DNA of 64,000 nucleotides. Origin: Ancylomarina euxina (GTDB lineage Bacteria; Bacteroidota; Bacteroidia; Bacteroidales; Marinifilaceae). Under the pieces are notes generated by a model. The model saw only the letters and a program-made list of their open reading frames with translations, was not told the DNA's origin and searched no databases. Position 1 is the stretch's first letter; each line of letters opens with the position of its first letter. Both the position numbers and the translations under genes were made by a program. Shown piece after piece: positions 27,531 to 35,658 of this stretch. Location: positions 1 through 64,000 of the forward strand of contig NZ_QQWG01000014.1 of NCBI RefSeq assembly GCF_003863355.1. The letters run 5' to 3'.

Positions 27531-28679
27531 ATGACTAGAAATAGTATCCTAAAATATATATTGCCTTTATTACTTCTTTATTCTTTAAAGAGTATGGCTT
27601 ATTTCGATTCTGATTCGACTAATATCGATTCGCTTCGCGTGTCTAGTTATGTTGAGGGACCACATATCAAGTACCTTTCATCCAATCGAGTTGAAGCCTT
27701 TTATATCAAACACGATAGTCTGAAAAATAGGACAAAAATTATTCGTAAATATTTTAGGTATAAGAATGATACAATTCGCTTCAATGGATTTTCTGGAACT
27801 GATCGGGCAGAATACATTATACCACGGACGATTAAACCCAATTCAGGATTGATACAGTCTAAGGGTAAGATTGCTGTTTTTGGTGATATACATGGCGAAT
27901 TCGATTCGATGAAAGCCATGTTGCGTTTCAACAAAATTATTGATGATAATAACAATTGGATATGGGGTGATGGACAAATCGTATTTACAGGGGATATTTT
28001 TGATCGAGGTGATAAGGTGACAGAATGCTTGTGGTTACTTTTTAATCTCGAATTGCAAGCTCAAAAAGCGGGTGGTAATGTCCATTTACTATTGGGAAAT
28101 CATGAGATGATGGCTCTATTGTTTGACAATCGATATGTTGATAAAAAGTATCTTCATGCGGCACATGCTAACCAGTATCATTATTCCCATTTCTTTGGAA
28201 GACATACTGTTTTAGGTAAATGGTTGCGTGCTCGTAATACGGTCATACGTATTAATAAACTACTTTTTGTTCATGCTGGTATTTCTCCAAAATTAATGGA
28301 TAAGAGAATGAGTATTAAAAAAATTAATGAGGGGATGCGCTATCACATCAATAATTATACTCAACTTGAAGATACTAGTTTGGTGGACTTATTTTTATAT
28401 TCAGAGAGTCCTTTATGGTATCGTGGTTATCTTTCGAGAACAGAAAAATATTCAAGAATAAGCTTGAGAGAAGTTATAGAAACTTTAGATTTCTATGAAG
28501 CTATCGTTATTATTTTTGGTCATACACCAGTCGCAAAAGTTTATCCTTTCTATTCATTTAAACTGATTGCAATGGATGTTCCAATTGGAGATCCAAAATA
28601 TATAGACCAAGGCTTATTGATAGATAATCAGATGTATTACCGTATCTTTGCACACAAAGAAAAAGAACGTATAAAATAG
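27531..28679 (+). CDS. Exported PPP-type metallophosphatase (Shewanella-like phosphatase group)
   Basis: 382 residues with a signal peptide (about 1-23). The metal-binding motifs of the PPP superfamily are present in order: GDIHG (FGDIHGEFDSM), GDIFDRG (for GDxVDRG), GNHEM (for GNHE), then a late VHAGIS and FGHTP. These coordinate two metals and the phosphate. The signal peptide and the GNHEMMAL segment suggest the bacterial Shelph-like group acting in the periplasm on phosphoprotein or phospho-metabolite. It is followed after 7 bases by a DUF4956 gene, then a CotH-like gene, which may form one unit. Confidence 0.82.
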   Translation: MTRNSILKYILPLLLLYSLKSMAYFDSDSTNIDSLRVSSYVEGPHIKYLSSNRVEAFYIKHDSLKNRTKIIRKYFRYKNDTIRFNGFSGTDRAEYIIPRTIKPNSGLIQSKGKIAVFGDIHGEFDSMKAMLRFNKIIDDNNNWIWGDGQIVFTGDIFDRGDKVTECLWLLFNLELQAQKAGGNVHLLLGNHEMMALLFDNRYVDKKYLHAAHANQYHYSHFFGRHTVLGKWLRARNTVIRINKLLFVHAGISPKLMDKRMSIKKINEGMRYHINNYTQLEDTSLVDLFLYSESPLWYRGYLSRTEKYSRISLREVIETLDFYEAIVIIFGHTPVAKVYPFYSFKLIAMDVPIGDPKYIDQGLLIDNQMYYRIFAHKEKERIK

Positions 28680-28686
28680 ATAAATA

Positions 28687-29361
28687 ATGGATCTTCTTTT
28701 AAATTCACCCGAAATATCAACAGAAATGCTAGGAGGCAACTTTCTTGATTTGATGTTACGATTTGGGCTAAATCTTTTAGCGACAATATTTGTTATCATA
28801 TTTGTTTATTTTAGAGCTACGGGGAAACGCTCCTATGTGTTTACCTATATTCTAATTTCTACGACAATCTTTTTTCTTTGTTTTCTTTTGGGAAGCATCG
28901 ATTTGCAATTAGGTTTTGCTCTTGGTCTATTCGCTATATTTGGTATTATTCGCTACCGTACTGATACCATTCCTATTAGAGAAATGACCTATCTCTTTTT
29001 GGTGATTACTCTATCCGTAATTAATGCACTGGCTAGTCGAGAAGTTAGTATAAGCGCTATTCTATTTACAAACTCCTGCTTAATGGCTACTACTTGGGTC
29101 ATGGAGACCGTATGGATGAAACGTCATTTGGCTAGAAGAAGTCTTATTTTTGATCGTATGGATCTTATTCATCCTTCCAAAAAACAGGAATTAATTGATG
29201 ATATCATGGAAAGGACAGGTATAGAGGTTGTCAAGTTTAAAGTTGGCCAAATTGATTTATCTAAGATGAATGTTCGCCTAACCATTTTCTATAAAGAAGA
29301 GACTACTCCTAATGTTTTATCTGATCCGGAAATGAGTGATAAAAGTTTCGATCAAGATTAA
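28687..29361 (+). CDS. DUF4956 family membrane protein
   Basis: 224 residues, with about four membrane segments in the first 150 (for example ATIFVIIFVYFRATGKRSY and FALGLFAIFGIIRYRTDTIP) and a soluble C-terminal ferredoxin-like part (KFKVGQIDLSKMNVRLTIFY). The segment GLFAIFGIIRYRTDTIPIRE is the hallmark of DUF4956. In other bacteria DUF4956 genes often neighbour polyphosphate polymerase (VTC-like) and CotH-kinase genes; a CotH-like gene follows here after 44 bases, but no VTC gene is present. Function is not established. Confidence 0.82.
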   Translation: MDLLLNSPEISTEMLGGNFLDLMLRFGLNLLATIFVIIFVYFRATGKRSYVFTYILISTTIFFLCFLLGSIDLQLGFALGLFAIFGIIRYRTDTIPIREMTYLFLVITLSVINALASREVSISAILFTNSCLMATTWVMETVWMKRHLARRSLIFDRMDLIHPSKKQELIDDIMERTGIEVVKFKVGQIDLSKMNVRLTIFYKEETTPNVLSDPEMSDKSFDQD

Positions 29362-29405
29362 ATTATAGTTCATTAGAGTTTTTAACTCTCAAATAAAAGT
29401 TTCTT

Positions 29406-30473
29406 ATGAGATCATTTTTTAAAATACAAGTTCTTTTTTTGATCTTAATTTTGATTTCTAGTCGACTTTATTCTCAAGAGTCAGGAAATGAAAAGCTATT
29501 CGAAGCTCCTTATTTATTTGGGTCTGACACTTTGATTGAGCTTTCGATTACAACTAATATTAAAGAATTAATTAAAGATACTGGCGAGAAAAGTAAGTAT
29601 CATCAAGCACGTTTGTCTTATCAATTGGGAGATTCAGTTGTAAGTATGCTTGTACAATTAAAAACAAGAGGACGTTTTAGAAAAGATAGGAGTATCTGTA
29701 AATTCCCTCCTCTAAGGATTAAATTCAATCAGGCTAGTTCTAGTTATACTCTTTTCCACGGTCAGGATAAGTTAAAAATGGTTGGACACTGTAGAAATAA
29801 TAGTTCTCGATTCCAACAGATGGTTTTTCAAGAATATCTCATTTATAAAGCCTATCAAATACTTACTCCTGAGAGTTTTAATGTTCGTTTGGCAAGGGTA
29901 ACCTATAAGGATAGTGCTAAAGACGTGAAGAATTTGGAAGAGTATGTTTTCTTTATTGAAGACTTTGAGAAAATGGCGAAACGTAATGGTAAAATTCCAA
30001 TTTATAAGGATCGTATCCACCAAGATAATACGATGATCAATAAGGTGACTCGACTGGCTGTTTTTCAATTTATGGTTGGCAATACCGATTGGGGTGTTCC
30101 CACTCTTCATAATATTAAAATAATTGCTAAAACACCAACTTCTCGACCAGTGCCTGTCCCTTATGATTTTGATTGGTCTAGTTTGGTAAATGCCCCATAT
30201 GCAGTTCCCAATGAGATATTAGATATTGAGAGTATTCACGAAAGACTTTATCGTGGTTACAAGCGAACTCCTGAAGAATTGGAATTTGTCTTTAAAGAGT
30301 TTAGAATGAAGAAAGATGCTTTTTATGCTCTTTATCAAAACACAGATTTGCTTACAGAAAAAGAGATAAATCGAGTTATTGACTATTTCGATGAATTTTA
30401 TGAGATAATTAATGATCCTAAGCTTGTAGAAGTTTACTTTATTGATGGTGCTCGCCAATTGAAGTACAAGTAA
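29406..30473 (+). CDS. Exported CotH-kinase-like protein
   Basis: 355 residues with a signal peptide (about 1-23, ending RLYSQ). Features of the CotH atypical protein kinase fold are visible: an early RG-containing strand (LVQLKTRGRFRKDRSIC), a catalytic-loop-like FMVGNTDWGVPTLHNIKII and a metal-binding VPYDFDWSSLVNAPYAVP. CotH kinases phosphorylate spore-coat or other secreted proteins. The pairing with DUF4956 and an exported phosphatase suggests a periplasmic phosphorylation or phosphate-handling module (inference). Sequence divergence means catalytic activity is not assured. Confidence 0.7.
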   Translation: MRSFFKIQVLFLILILISSRLYSQESGNEKLFEAPYLFGSDTLIELSITTNIKELIKDTGEKSKYHQARLSYQLGDSVVSMLVQLKTRGRFRKDRSICKFPPLRIKFNQASSSYTLFHGQDKLKMVGHCRNNSSRFQQMVFQEYLIYKAYQILTPESFNVRLARVTYKDSAKDVKNLEEYVFFIEDFEKMAKRNGKIPIYKDRIHQDNTMINKVTRLAVFQFMVGNTDWGVPTLHNIKIIAKTPTSRPVPVPYDFDWSSLVNAPYAVPNEILDIESIHERLYRGYKRTPEELEFVFKEFRMKKDAFYALYQNTDLLTEKEINRVIDYFDEFYEIINDPKLVEVYFIDGARQLKYK

Positions 30474-30565
30474 TTTTAAAACTATAGGTCCCATTACCTT
30501 TCCAGCAAAGCCTAAAAAGCTTTTCTTTGTATTTGATAAAATATAGATCATCAGATAAGATAATT

Positions 30566-31168
30566 ATGGGATTACTTTTAGCATTTGATAAAAATAAAGT
30601 TGAAGCAGGTTGCGACGAAGCAGGTCGAGGTTGTTTAGCAGGACCAGTTGTTGCCGCAGCAGTTATTTTACCTTCAAAGTTCAAAAATGCGATTCTTGAT
30701 GATTCTAAAAAGCTAAGTGAAAAAAACCGTTATGCTTTAAGGGAGATTATTGAGAAGGAAGCTTTGGCTTGGGCTATAGGTATCGTTGGTCCTGAAGAAA
30801 TTGACAAAATCAATATTCTAAATGCCTCTTTCTTAGCGATGCATCGTGCTATCGATCAATTAAAGTTAAAACCAGAACAACTCTTAATCGATGGGAATCG
30901 TTTTAACCCCTATAACAATACCCCTCACCATTGTATTATAAAAGGAGATGGGAAATATTTAGCCATTGCCGCAGCTTCCATATTGGCAAAAACCTATCGA
31001 GATGACCTCATGCTGGAGCTGCACGAGAAATATCCTATCTACGATTGGAATAGCAATAAAGGTTATCCTACTAAAAAACACAGGTTAGCTATTCGTGAGC
31101 ATGGTAATACACCACATCACCGGAAAACTTTTGGAATGCAGCCTGATCAATTGAGTTTAGAATTTTAA
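30566..31168 (+). CDS. rnhB: Ribonuclease HII
   Basis: 200 residues from the ATG at 30566; an in-frame upstream ATG at 30527 adds 13 non-conserved residues. [20 protein letters not shown] holds the first catalytic Asp-Glu pair, LLIDGNRF the third acid and [12 protein letters not shown] the fourth. The GRG motif that recognises the ribo-deoxyribo junction is present. It removes RNA and single ribonucleotides from DNA. It is probably transcribed from the region after the CotH-like gene, 92 bases upstream. Confidence 0.93.
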   Translation: MGLLLAFDKNKVEAGCDEAGRGCLAGPVVAAAVILPSKFKNAILDDSKKLSEKNRYALREIIEKEALAWAIGIVGPEEIDKINILNASFLAMHRAIDQLKLKPEQLLIDGNRFNPYNNTPHHCIIKGDGKYLAIAAASILAKTYRDDLMLELHEKYPIYDWNSNKGYPTKKHRLAIREHGNTPHHRKTFGMQPDQLSLEF

Positions 31169-31415
31169 CCGATTACACGTTATTTTAGGGATTAATATTC
31201 TTCTTAATATTTTCATATAATCAAGACTATAAGGGTATTATGCTTTGAATGGGTGTTTTTTCTTCTGTCAAAAAGATAAGTACAACGAGAAAATTCACGG
31301 TTTAATCTAAATTAACCGTACAAACTTAAGTGTTAGTATGTTGATTAACATCGTTTTGCGTCTTTTCTTGTGATTTGGATTTACGATGTTTTCTTCCCAG
31401 ATTCAGGAATAATAT

Positions 31416-31423
31416 TAACTTTG
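31416..31423 (+). promoter_or_regulatory. Candidate promoter -7 element for the S46 peptidase gene
   Basis: TAACTTTG matches the TAnnTTTG consensus and lies 97 bases before the ATG. No TTG sits at the ideal -33 distance, so this is a partial match. Confidence 0.4.
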
Positions 31424-31460
31424 TGTTCATAGATATACTTATAATCAACATTCACAAATA

Positions 31461-31496
31461 GTGAAGTTGCTTACTGATTGAAAGTAAGACCTTCAC
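31461..31496 (+). promoter_or_regulatory. Leader stem-loop before the S46 peptidase gene
   Basis: GTGAAG (31461-31466) pairs with CTTCAC (31491-31496) and inside it CTTAC (31470-31474) pairs with GTAAG (31484-31488), giving an interrupted 11-bp stem. It ends 24 bases before the ATG and would lie in the 5' leader. Confidence 0.4.
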
Positions 31497-31519
31497 AATA
31501 GATTCTAAATTAAAACAAG

Positions 31520-33700
31520 ATGAGAAAATTAGCATCATTGGTTTTGGGTTTAAGCCTTTTGTTAACTTTTAGCACTGCTAAAGCTGACGAAGGAATGTGG
31601 CTTTTATCATTACTGAAAAAACAAAATGCTGCAGAAATGCAGAAAATGGGCTTTAAATTAAGCGCTGAAGATATTTACGACATCAACAATAACTGCATGA
31701 AAGATGCTATTGTTGGTTTAGGAAGAGCAGGTAGACCTTTCCGTCATTTCTGTACGGGTGAGATCATCTCAAATCAAGGTTTATTCTTAACTAACCACCA
31801 TTGTGGTTTTCCATCTATTCAGTCACACTCAACCACTGAGCACGATTACCTTGAGGATGGTTTTTGGGCTTATGACAAAAGTGAGGAGTTAACAAACGAA
31901 GGCATAACGGCTTCTATTCTGGTACGTATGGAAGACGTAACTAAGAAAGTTTTATCAACTGTTAATGATGAAATGACAGAAGATGAACGCTATGCAGCGA
32001 TTGAAAAAGTAGCTACCGAGATTGAAAAAGCAACTGAAGAAGCTTCTGAATACAGAGCTAGTGTTAAGAGTATGTTCGAAGGTAATCAGTACTTCCTTTT
32101 TGTTTATGAAATTTATGAAGATGTTCGTTTGGTAGGTGCTCCTCCTCAATCAATGGGTAAATTTGGTGGTGATACTGATAACTGGATGTGGCCACGTCAT
32201 ACGGCTGACTTCTCTATGTTCCGTATCTATACAGATGCCAACGGAAAACCAGCTAAGTATGCTGCGACCAATATTCCATTGAAGCCAAAGCATCATTTAC
32301 CTGTTTCTATCAAAGGTGTTCAGGAGAAAGATTTTGCTATGATCATGGGCTTCCCTGGAACTACAAATCGTTATCTGACTTCTTTTGGTCTTGAAGAGAC
32401 AATGAATATCACAAATCAGAATCGTTACGATATTCGTACTGTGAAGTTGGATATTATGATGAAGGATATGTTGAAAGACCCTAAGGTTCGTATTCAGTAC
32501 GCTTCAAAGCATGCGGGATCTGCTAACTACTGGAAATATTCTAATGAGCAGAATAAAGCTTTAACCAGCCTTAACACAATGGCTGCTAAGAAAGAGATTG
32601 AGTCTGAATACAACACTTGGGCTAACAAGAAATCGAAAAGAACAGCTAAATATGGCGATGCCCTGAATATGATTGAGAAGTCTTATGCTGATCGTAAAGA
32701 AGTTCGTTACGATATGTCATTCTTAAGTGAAGCTCTTCTCCAAGGTGCTGAGATGTATATGTTTGCATATAGATCAACTGGTTTAATGAAAAAATTATCG
32801 GCTGATACGCTAGATCAAGATGCTATTGCTAAAACGGTTGAAGGTCTTAAAGGTTCTGCTAAAGGATTCTACAAAGATTATAACCTTTCAACTGATCAGA
32901 AGTTAATGGCAGCTCTTTTTGCAAAATATGCTGAAAATATTCCTGCAGAGAAACGCCCTGATATCTTTAAAGTAATTGCAGAAGAGTATAATAACGATTT
33001 CGAAAAATTTGCTGCTGAAGTTTATTCTAAATCAGTTTTTGCAAGTGAAGAATCTTTCAATAAGTTTATCGAAAACCCAACAGCAGAAGTTATCGAGAAT
33101 GATATGGCTTACAAAGTAGGTAATTCTATTATTGCTTTGTATAGAACGATTTCTGGTGAAATGGACAAAGGTGCTGAACAACTTAGAAAAGGTAAGCGTT
33201 TATTCGTTGACGGATTGATGCAAATTAATAAGAAGAAAAACCTTGCTCCTGATGCAAACTCTACTCTGCGTTTAACTTACGGTACTGTAGGTGGTTATTC
33301 TCCTAAAGATGCGGTTATCTTCAAGCACTACACAACTCTTAAAGGTGTGATGGAGAAAGAAGACTCTACAAGTCATGAGTTTAAAGTTCCAGCTAAATTG
33401 AAAGAATTGTATAAGAACAGAGATTTCGGTCAATATGCTGATAAAGAAGGTAACCTTCATGCTTGTTTCCTTACTAATAGTGATATTACTGGTGGTAATT
33501 CAGGTTCTCCTGTGATTAATGGAAACGGTGAATTGATTGGTACTGCTTTTGATGGTAACTCTGAGGCGATGTCTGGTGATATTGATTTTGAAGATAACCT
33601 TCAAAGATGTATCAACCTTGATATTCGTTACACTCTTTTCATCATTGAGAAGTATGCAGGTGCTAAAAATCTAATTGATGAGATGACTATCGTAAAATAA
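31520..33700 (+). CDS. S46 family dipeptidyl-peptidase (DPP7-like)
   Basis: 726 residues, the usual S46 length, with a signal peptide (1-22). The chymotrypsin-like triad regions are clear: the catalytic His in FLTNHHCGF (about residue 94) and the Ser in TGGNSGSPV (about 658). Eighteen residues after this Ser the chain reads FDGN, i.e. Gly, as in DPP7 (hydrophobic P1), where DPP11 has Arg (acidic P1). It would remove dipeptides from peptide N-termini in the periplasm for amino-acid nutrition. It ends at a strong terminator (33744-33777). Confidence 0.92.
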   Translation: MRKLASLVLGLSLLLTFSTAKADEGMWLLSLLKKQNAAEMQKMGFKLSAEDIYDINNNCMKDAIVGLGRAGRPFRHFCTGEIISNQGLFLTNHHCGFPSIQSHSTTEHDYLEDGFWAYDKSEELTNEGITASILVRMEDVTKKVLSTVNDEMTEDERYAAIEKVATEIEKATEEASEYRASVKSMFEGNQYFLFVYEIYEDVRLVGAPPQSMGKFGGDTDNWMWPRHTADFSMFRIYTDANGKPAKYAATNIPLKPKHHLPVSIKGVQEKDFAMIMGFPGTTNRYLTSFGLEETMNITNQNRYDIRTVKLDIMMKDMLKDPKVRIQYASKHAGSANYWKYSNEQNKALTSLNTMAAKKEIESEYNTWANKKSKRTAKYGDALNMIEKSYADRKEVRYDMSFLSEALLQGAEMYMFAYRSTGLMKKLSADTLDQDAIAKTVEGLKGSAKGFYKDYNLSTDQKLMAALFAKYAENIPAEKRPDIFKVIAEEYNNDFEKFAAEVYSKSVFASEESFNKFIENPTAEVIENDMAYKVGNSIIALYRTISGEMDKGAEQLRKGKRLFVDGLMQINKKKNLAPDANSTLRLTYGTVGGYSPKDAVIFKHYTTLKGVMEKEDSTSHEFKVPAKLKELYKNRDFGQYADKEGNLHACFLTNSDITGGNSGSPVINGNGELIGTAFDGNSEAMSGDIDFEDNLQRCINLDIRYTLFIIEKYAGAKNLIDEMTIVK

Positions 33701-33743
33701 TCTCTCTTAAGATATTATCTGTTCTAAACTGGTATTACAAAAC

Positions 33744-33777
33744 AAAAGGATGTTCGATTGATCGAACATCCTTTTTT
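33744..33777 (+). terminator. Intrinsic terminator after the S46 peptidase gene
   Basis: A hairpin with GGATGTTCGA pairing with TCGAACATCC around a short TTGA loop is flanked by AAAA and followed by a run of six T. It lies 44 bases after the stop at 33700. Confidence 0.88.
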
Positions 33778-33802
33778 GTTATCTTAATATCCACTAAATT
33801 TG
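33776..33802 (+). promoter_or_regulatory. Candidate promoter of rnhA
   Basis: TTG (33776-33778), 16 bases, then TAAATTTG (33795-33802), which fits the Bacteroidota -33/-7 pattern with a slightly short spacer. Transcription would start near 33808, after the upstream Met codon at 33800, and so supports the start at 33845. Confidence 0.45.
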
Positions 33803-33844
33803 AACAGAATATCATTTCTGTATCCCGAACGAATCTTTAATAAA

Positions 33845-34300
33845 ATGGCAAGAAAAATTACCATGTATACCGATGGCGCTTGTAGTGGCAATCCAGGACC
33901 TGGAGGCTATGGAACTGTTCTTATATCAGGCAAGCATCGAAAAGATTTGGCTGAGGGATACAAATTAACGACCAATAACCGTATGGAGTTGCTGGCCGTG
34001 ATAATTGGTTTGGAAGCTCTAAAAGAAGACGCGTGTGAGGTAACAATTTATTCTGATTCGAAGTATGTGGTTGATGCAGTTGAGAAGAAATGGGTTTTTG
34101 GTTGGGAGAAAAAACGATTCAAGGACAAAAAGAATCCTGACCTTTGGATACGATTCCTTAAGATCTATAGAAAGCATCAAGTGAAATTCATTTGGATAAA
34201 AGGACACGCAAATATTCCAGGCAACGAACTTGCAGATAAGCTTGCTGTAATGGCTTCTCAAAAGCCCAACCTGCTGGATGATGTGGGTTACCAGGTATAG
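33845..34300 (+). CDS. rnhA: Ribonuclease HI
   Basis: 151 residues from the ATG at 33845 (MARKITMYTDGACSGNPGPG). A longer frame starting at 33800 adds 15 unconserved residues and would begin before the likely transcript start. The four catalytic acids are present: Asp in MYTDGACSGN, Glu in NNRMELLAV, Asp in IYSDSKYVV and Asp in GNELADKLA, as is the basic handle region VEKKWVFGWEKKRFK. It cleaves RNA in RNA-DNA hybrids. It is convergent with the DUF5362-like gene, with 15 bases between the stops. Confidence 0.93.
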   Translation: MARKITMYTDGACSGNPGPGGYGTVLISGKHRKDLAEGYKLTTNNRMELLAVIIGLEALKEDACEVTIYSDSKYVVDAVEKKWVFGWEKKRFKDKKNPDLWIRFLKIYRKHQVKFIWIKGHANIPGNELADKLAVMASQKPNLLDDVGYQV

Positions 34301-34315
34301 TTTATTCTGTCATAA

Positions 34316-34741
34316 TTAGCAGAGAATTATTGCACTGACAATTGCGATAGGATATATGCAAAGTATGATTATAAAAAGAATACCTATGAATCGACAATAG
34401 GATTTCAAATTTTGAAGTGCGTGACGCATCACATCCTGATCGTCCTGATTTAAGGCTCTTTTTGCATATCTTGCAAAGCAATACAGGTAGTTTGAGGGGA
34501 AGTAGGCTAAAGCAGCCATCATCAAGAAAAATAGAGTCATCCCCCAGATTGGCAGATCATGATTGAAATGGGATTCAATCTTATGAGCAATTAAAGGAAA
34601 TACAATTGAGGAAAGCAGAAGGATGCCAGTTTTTATAAAACCCAGAATGGCTAAAAAATTTCCCCACATGGCAATCTCTTTTAGATAAGTCTTAGATGCC
34701 TCATCAATACAAAGATTTTTAAAATTGGCTGTATCATTCAT
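34316..34741 (-). CDS. DUF5362-like small membrane protein
   Basis: 141 residues from the chosen start (MNDTANFKNLCIDEASKTYL); an in-frame ATG at 34762 adds seven residues. Three to four hydrophobic helices (about 25-50, 62-85, 112-138) and a cytosolic loop RYAKRALNQDDQDVMRHALQ match the DUF5362 pattern common in Bacteroidota. No function is known. It stands alone between rnhA and the glycyl radical enzyme pair. Confidence 0.6.
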   Translation of the reverse strand: MNDTANFKNLCIDEASKTYLKEIAMWGNFLAILGFIKTGILLLSSIVFPLIAHKIESHFNHDLPIWGMTLFFLMMAALAYFPSNYLYCFARYAKRALNQDDQDVMRHALQNLKSYCRFIGILFIIILCIYPIAIVSAIILC

Positions 34742-34800
34742 AACTAAAGCTTTAAAATACACTCTATAAGTTACGAAAATTTGAGGGAAAAGCTATAATA

Positions 34801-35658
34801 TTAGATGATAAGGAGATTAAGACCAGCTGTTTCAAATCTATTTAAAACAGCTTTCATTTCATCTAGACTAGGTTCGTTTAGGAAGTTGTATTTTTCTCTA
34901 ATTCCATGTTTTCTCATCTTAATCAGCACCTTTTTAACTTCAGGAGATAATCTTTTCATCAAATCTGTAATCTTTTTAATTTCTTCGTCGCTGTCATTAT
35001 AAGTTGGAACGAATACTAAACGCAATTCTTTGAGTTTGCCTTTGAGATTAAGGTAATGAATCGACTTCAATATTTTCTCGTTTGAGAAACCAGTTATCTG
35101 TTTATGAATATCAGGCGAATAGGCTTTTATATCAATCATGAAACCATCAACCCAATCTAGTACTGTTTCCCATCTGTTCTGGTCTACATTGCCATTTGAA
35201 TCAATCAAAATTGAAAGGGCCTTAAGTTCTGTATGGTTTCTTATTGAGATAAATAATTGTTCTAGAAATTTAGCTTGAAGCATGACCTCACCACCAGAAA
35301 CGGTTATTCCAGATATAAAATCCTTGATTTCCAAAATCTCAGAAATCAAATCATTTACCGACATGCTTTTATAGAAAGGACTACTGTTCTCAGGACAAAC
35401 TTTTAAGCAAGTATCACAATGTGTACAAGTCACATCATTATGAAAAATTTGCTTTTTCTCCTTATCAATAGCTAAACTTTGTGTTGGGCATGCAGTAGCA
35501 CAAATTTCACAATAATTGCACAAGCCTATGGTATGTGAATTATGGCAATACATGCAATTAAGGTTACAAGCTTGGAAAAAGATGACCATTCTGTTACCAG
35601 GACCATCAATCACACTTGATTTGATGATGCCACTAATATTGGCTCGCAGTTCTCTCAT
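34801..35658 (-). CDS. yjjW: YjjW-type glycyl radical enzyme activating enzyme
   Basis: 285 residues. The radical SAM motif CNLNCMYC (Cys31, 35, 38) is followed by an inserted two-cluster ferredoxin domain: CNYCEICATACP and CTHCDTCLKVCP. This layout is typical of glycyl radical activases other than PflA. TVSGGEVMLQ is the conserved GGE motif. It would generate the glycyl radical on its partner by reductive cleavage of S-adenosylmethionine. Its start overlaps the end of the YjjI gene by 26 bases, showing translational coupling and a specific pair. Confidence 0.88.
   Translation of the reverse strand: MRELRANISGIIKSSVIDGPGNRMVIFFQACNLNCMYCHNSHTIGLCNYCEICATACPTQSLAIDKEKKQIFHNDVTCTHCDTCLKVCPENSSPFYKSMSVNDLISEILEIKDFISGITVSGGEVMLQAKFLEQLFISIRNHTELKALSILIDSNGNVDQNRWETVLDWVDGFMIDIKAYSPDIHKQITGFSNEKILKSIHYLNLKGKLKELRLVFVPTYNDSDEEIKKITDLMKRLSPEVKKVLIKMRKHGIREKYNFLNEPSLDEMKAVLNRFETAGLNLLII

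Larger units (their letters stand above)
31169..31519. other. Intergenic region upstream of the S46 peptidase gene
   Basis: No gene seen in 351 bases. It contains a near-perfect inverted repeat ACGGTTTAAT/ATTAACCGT (31297-31319) that may be an operator, a TAACTTTG -7-like motif (31416-31423) and a nested stem-loop just before the start codon (31461-31496). Confidence 0.5.
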
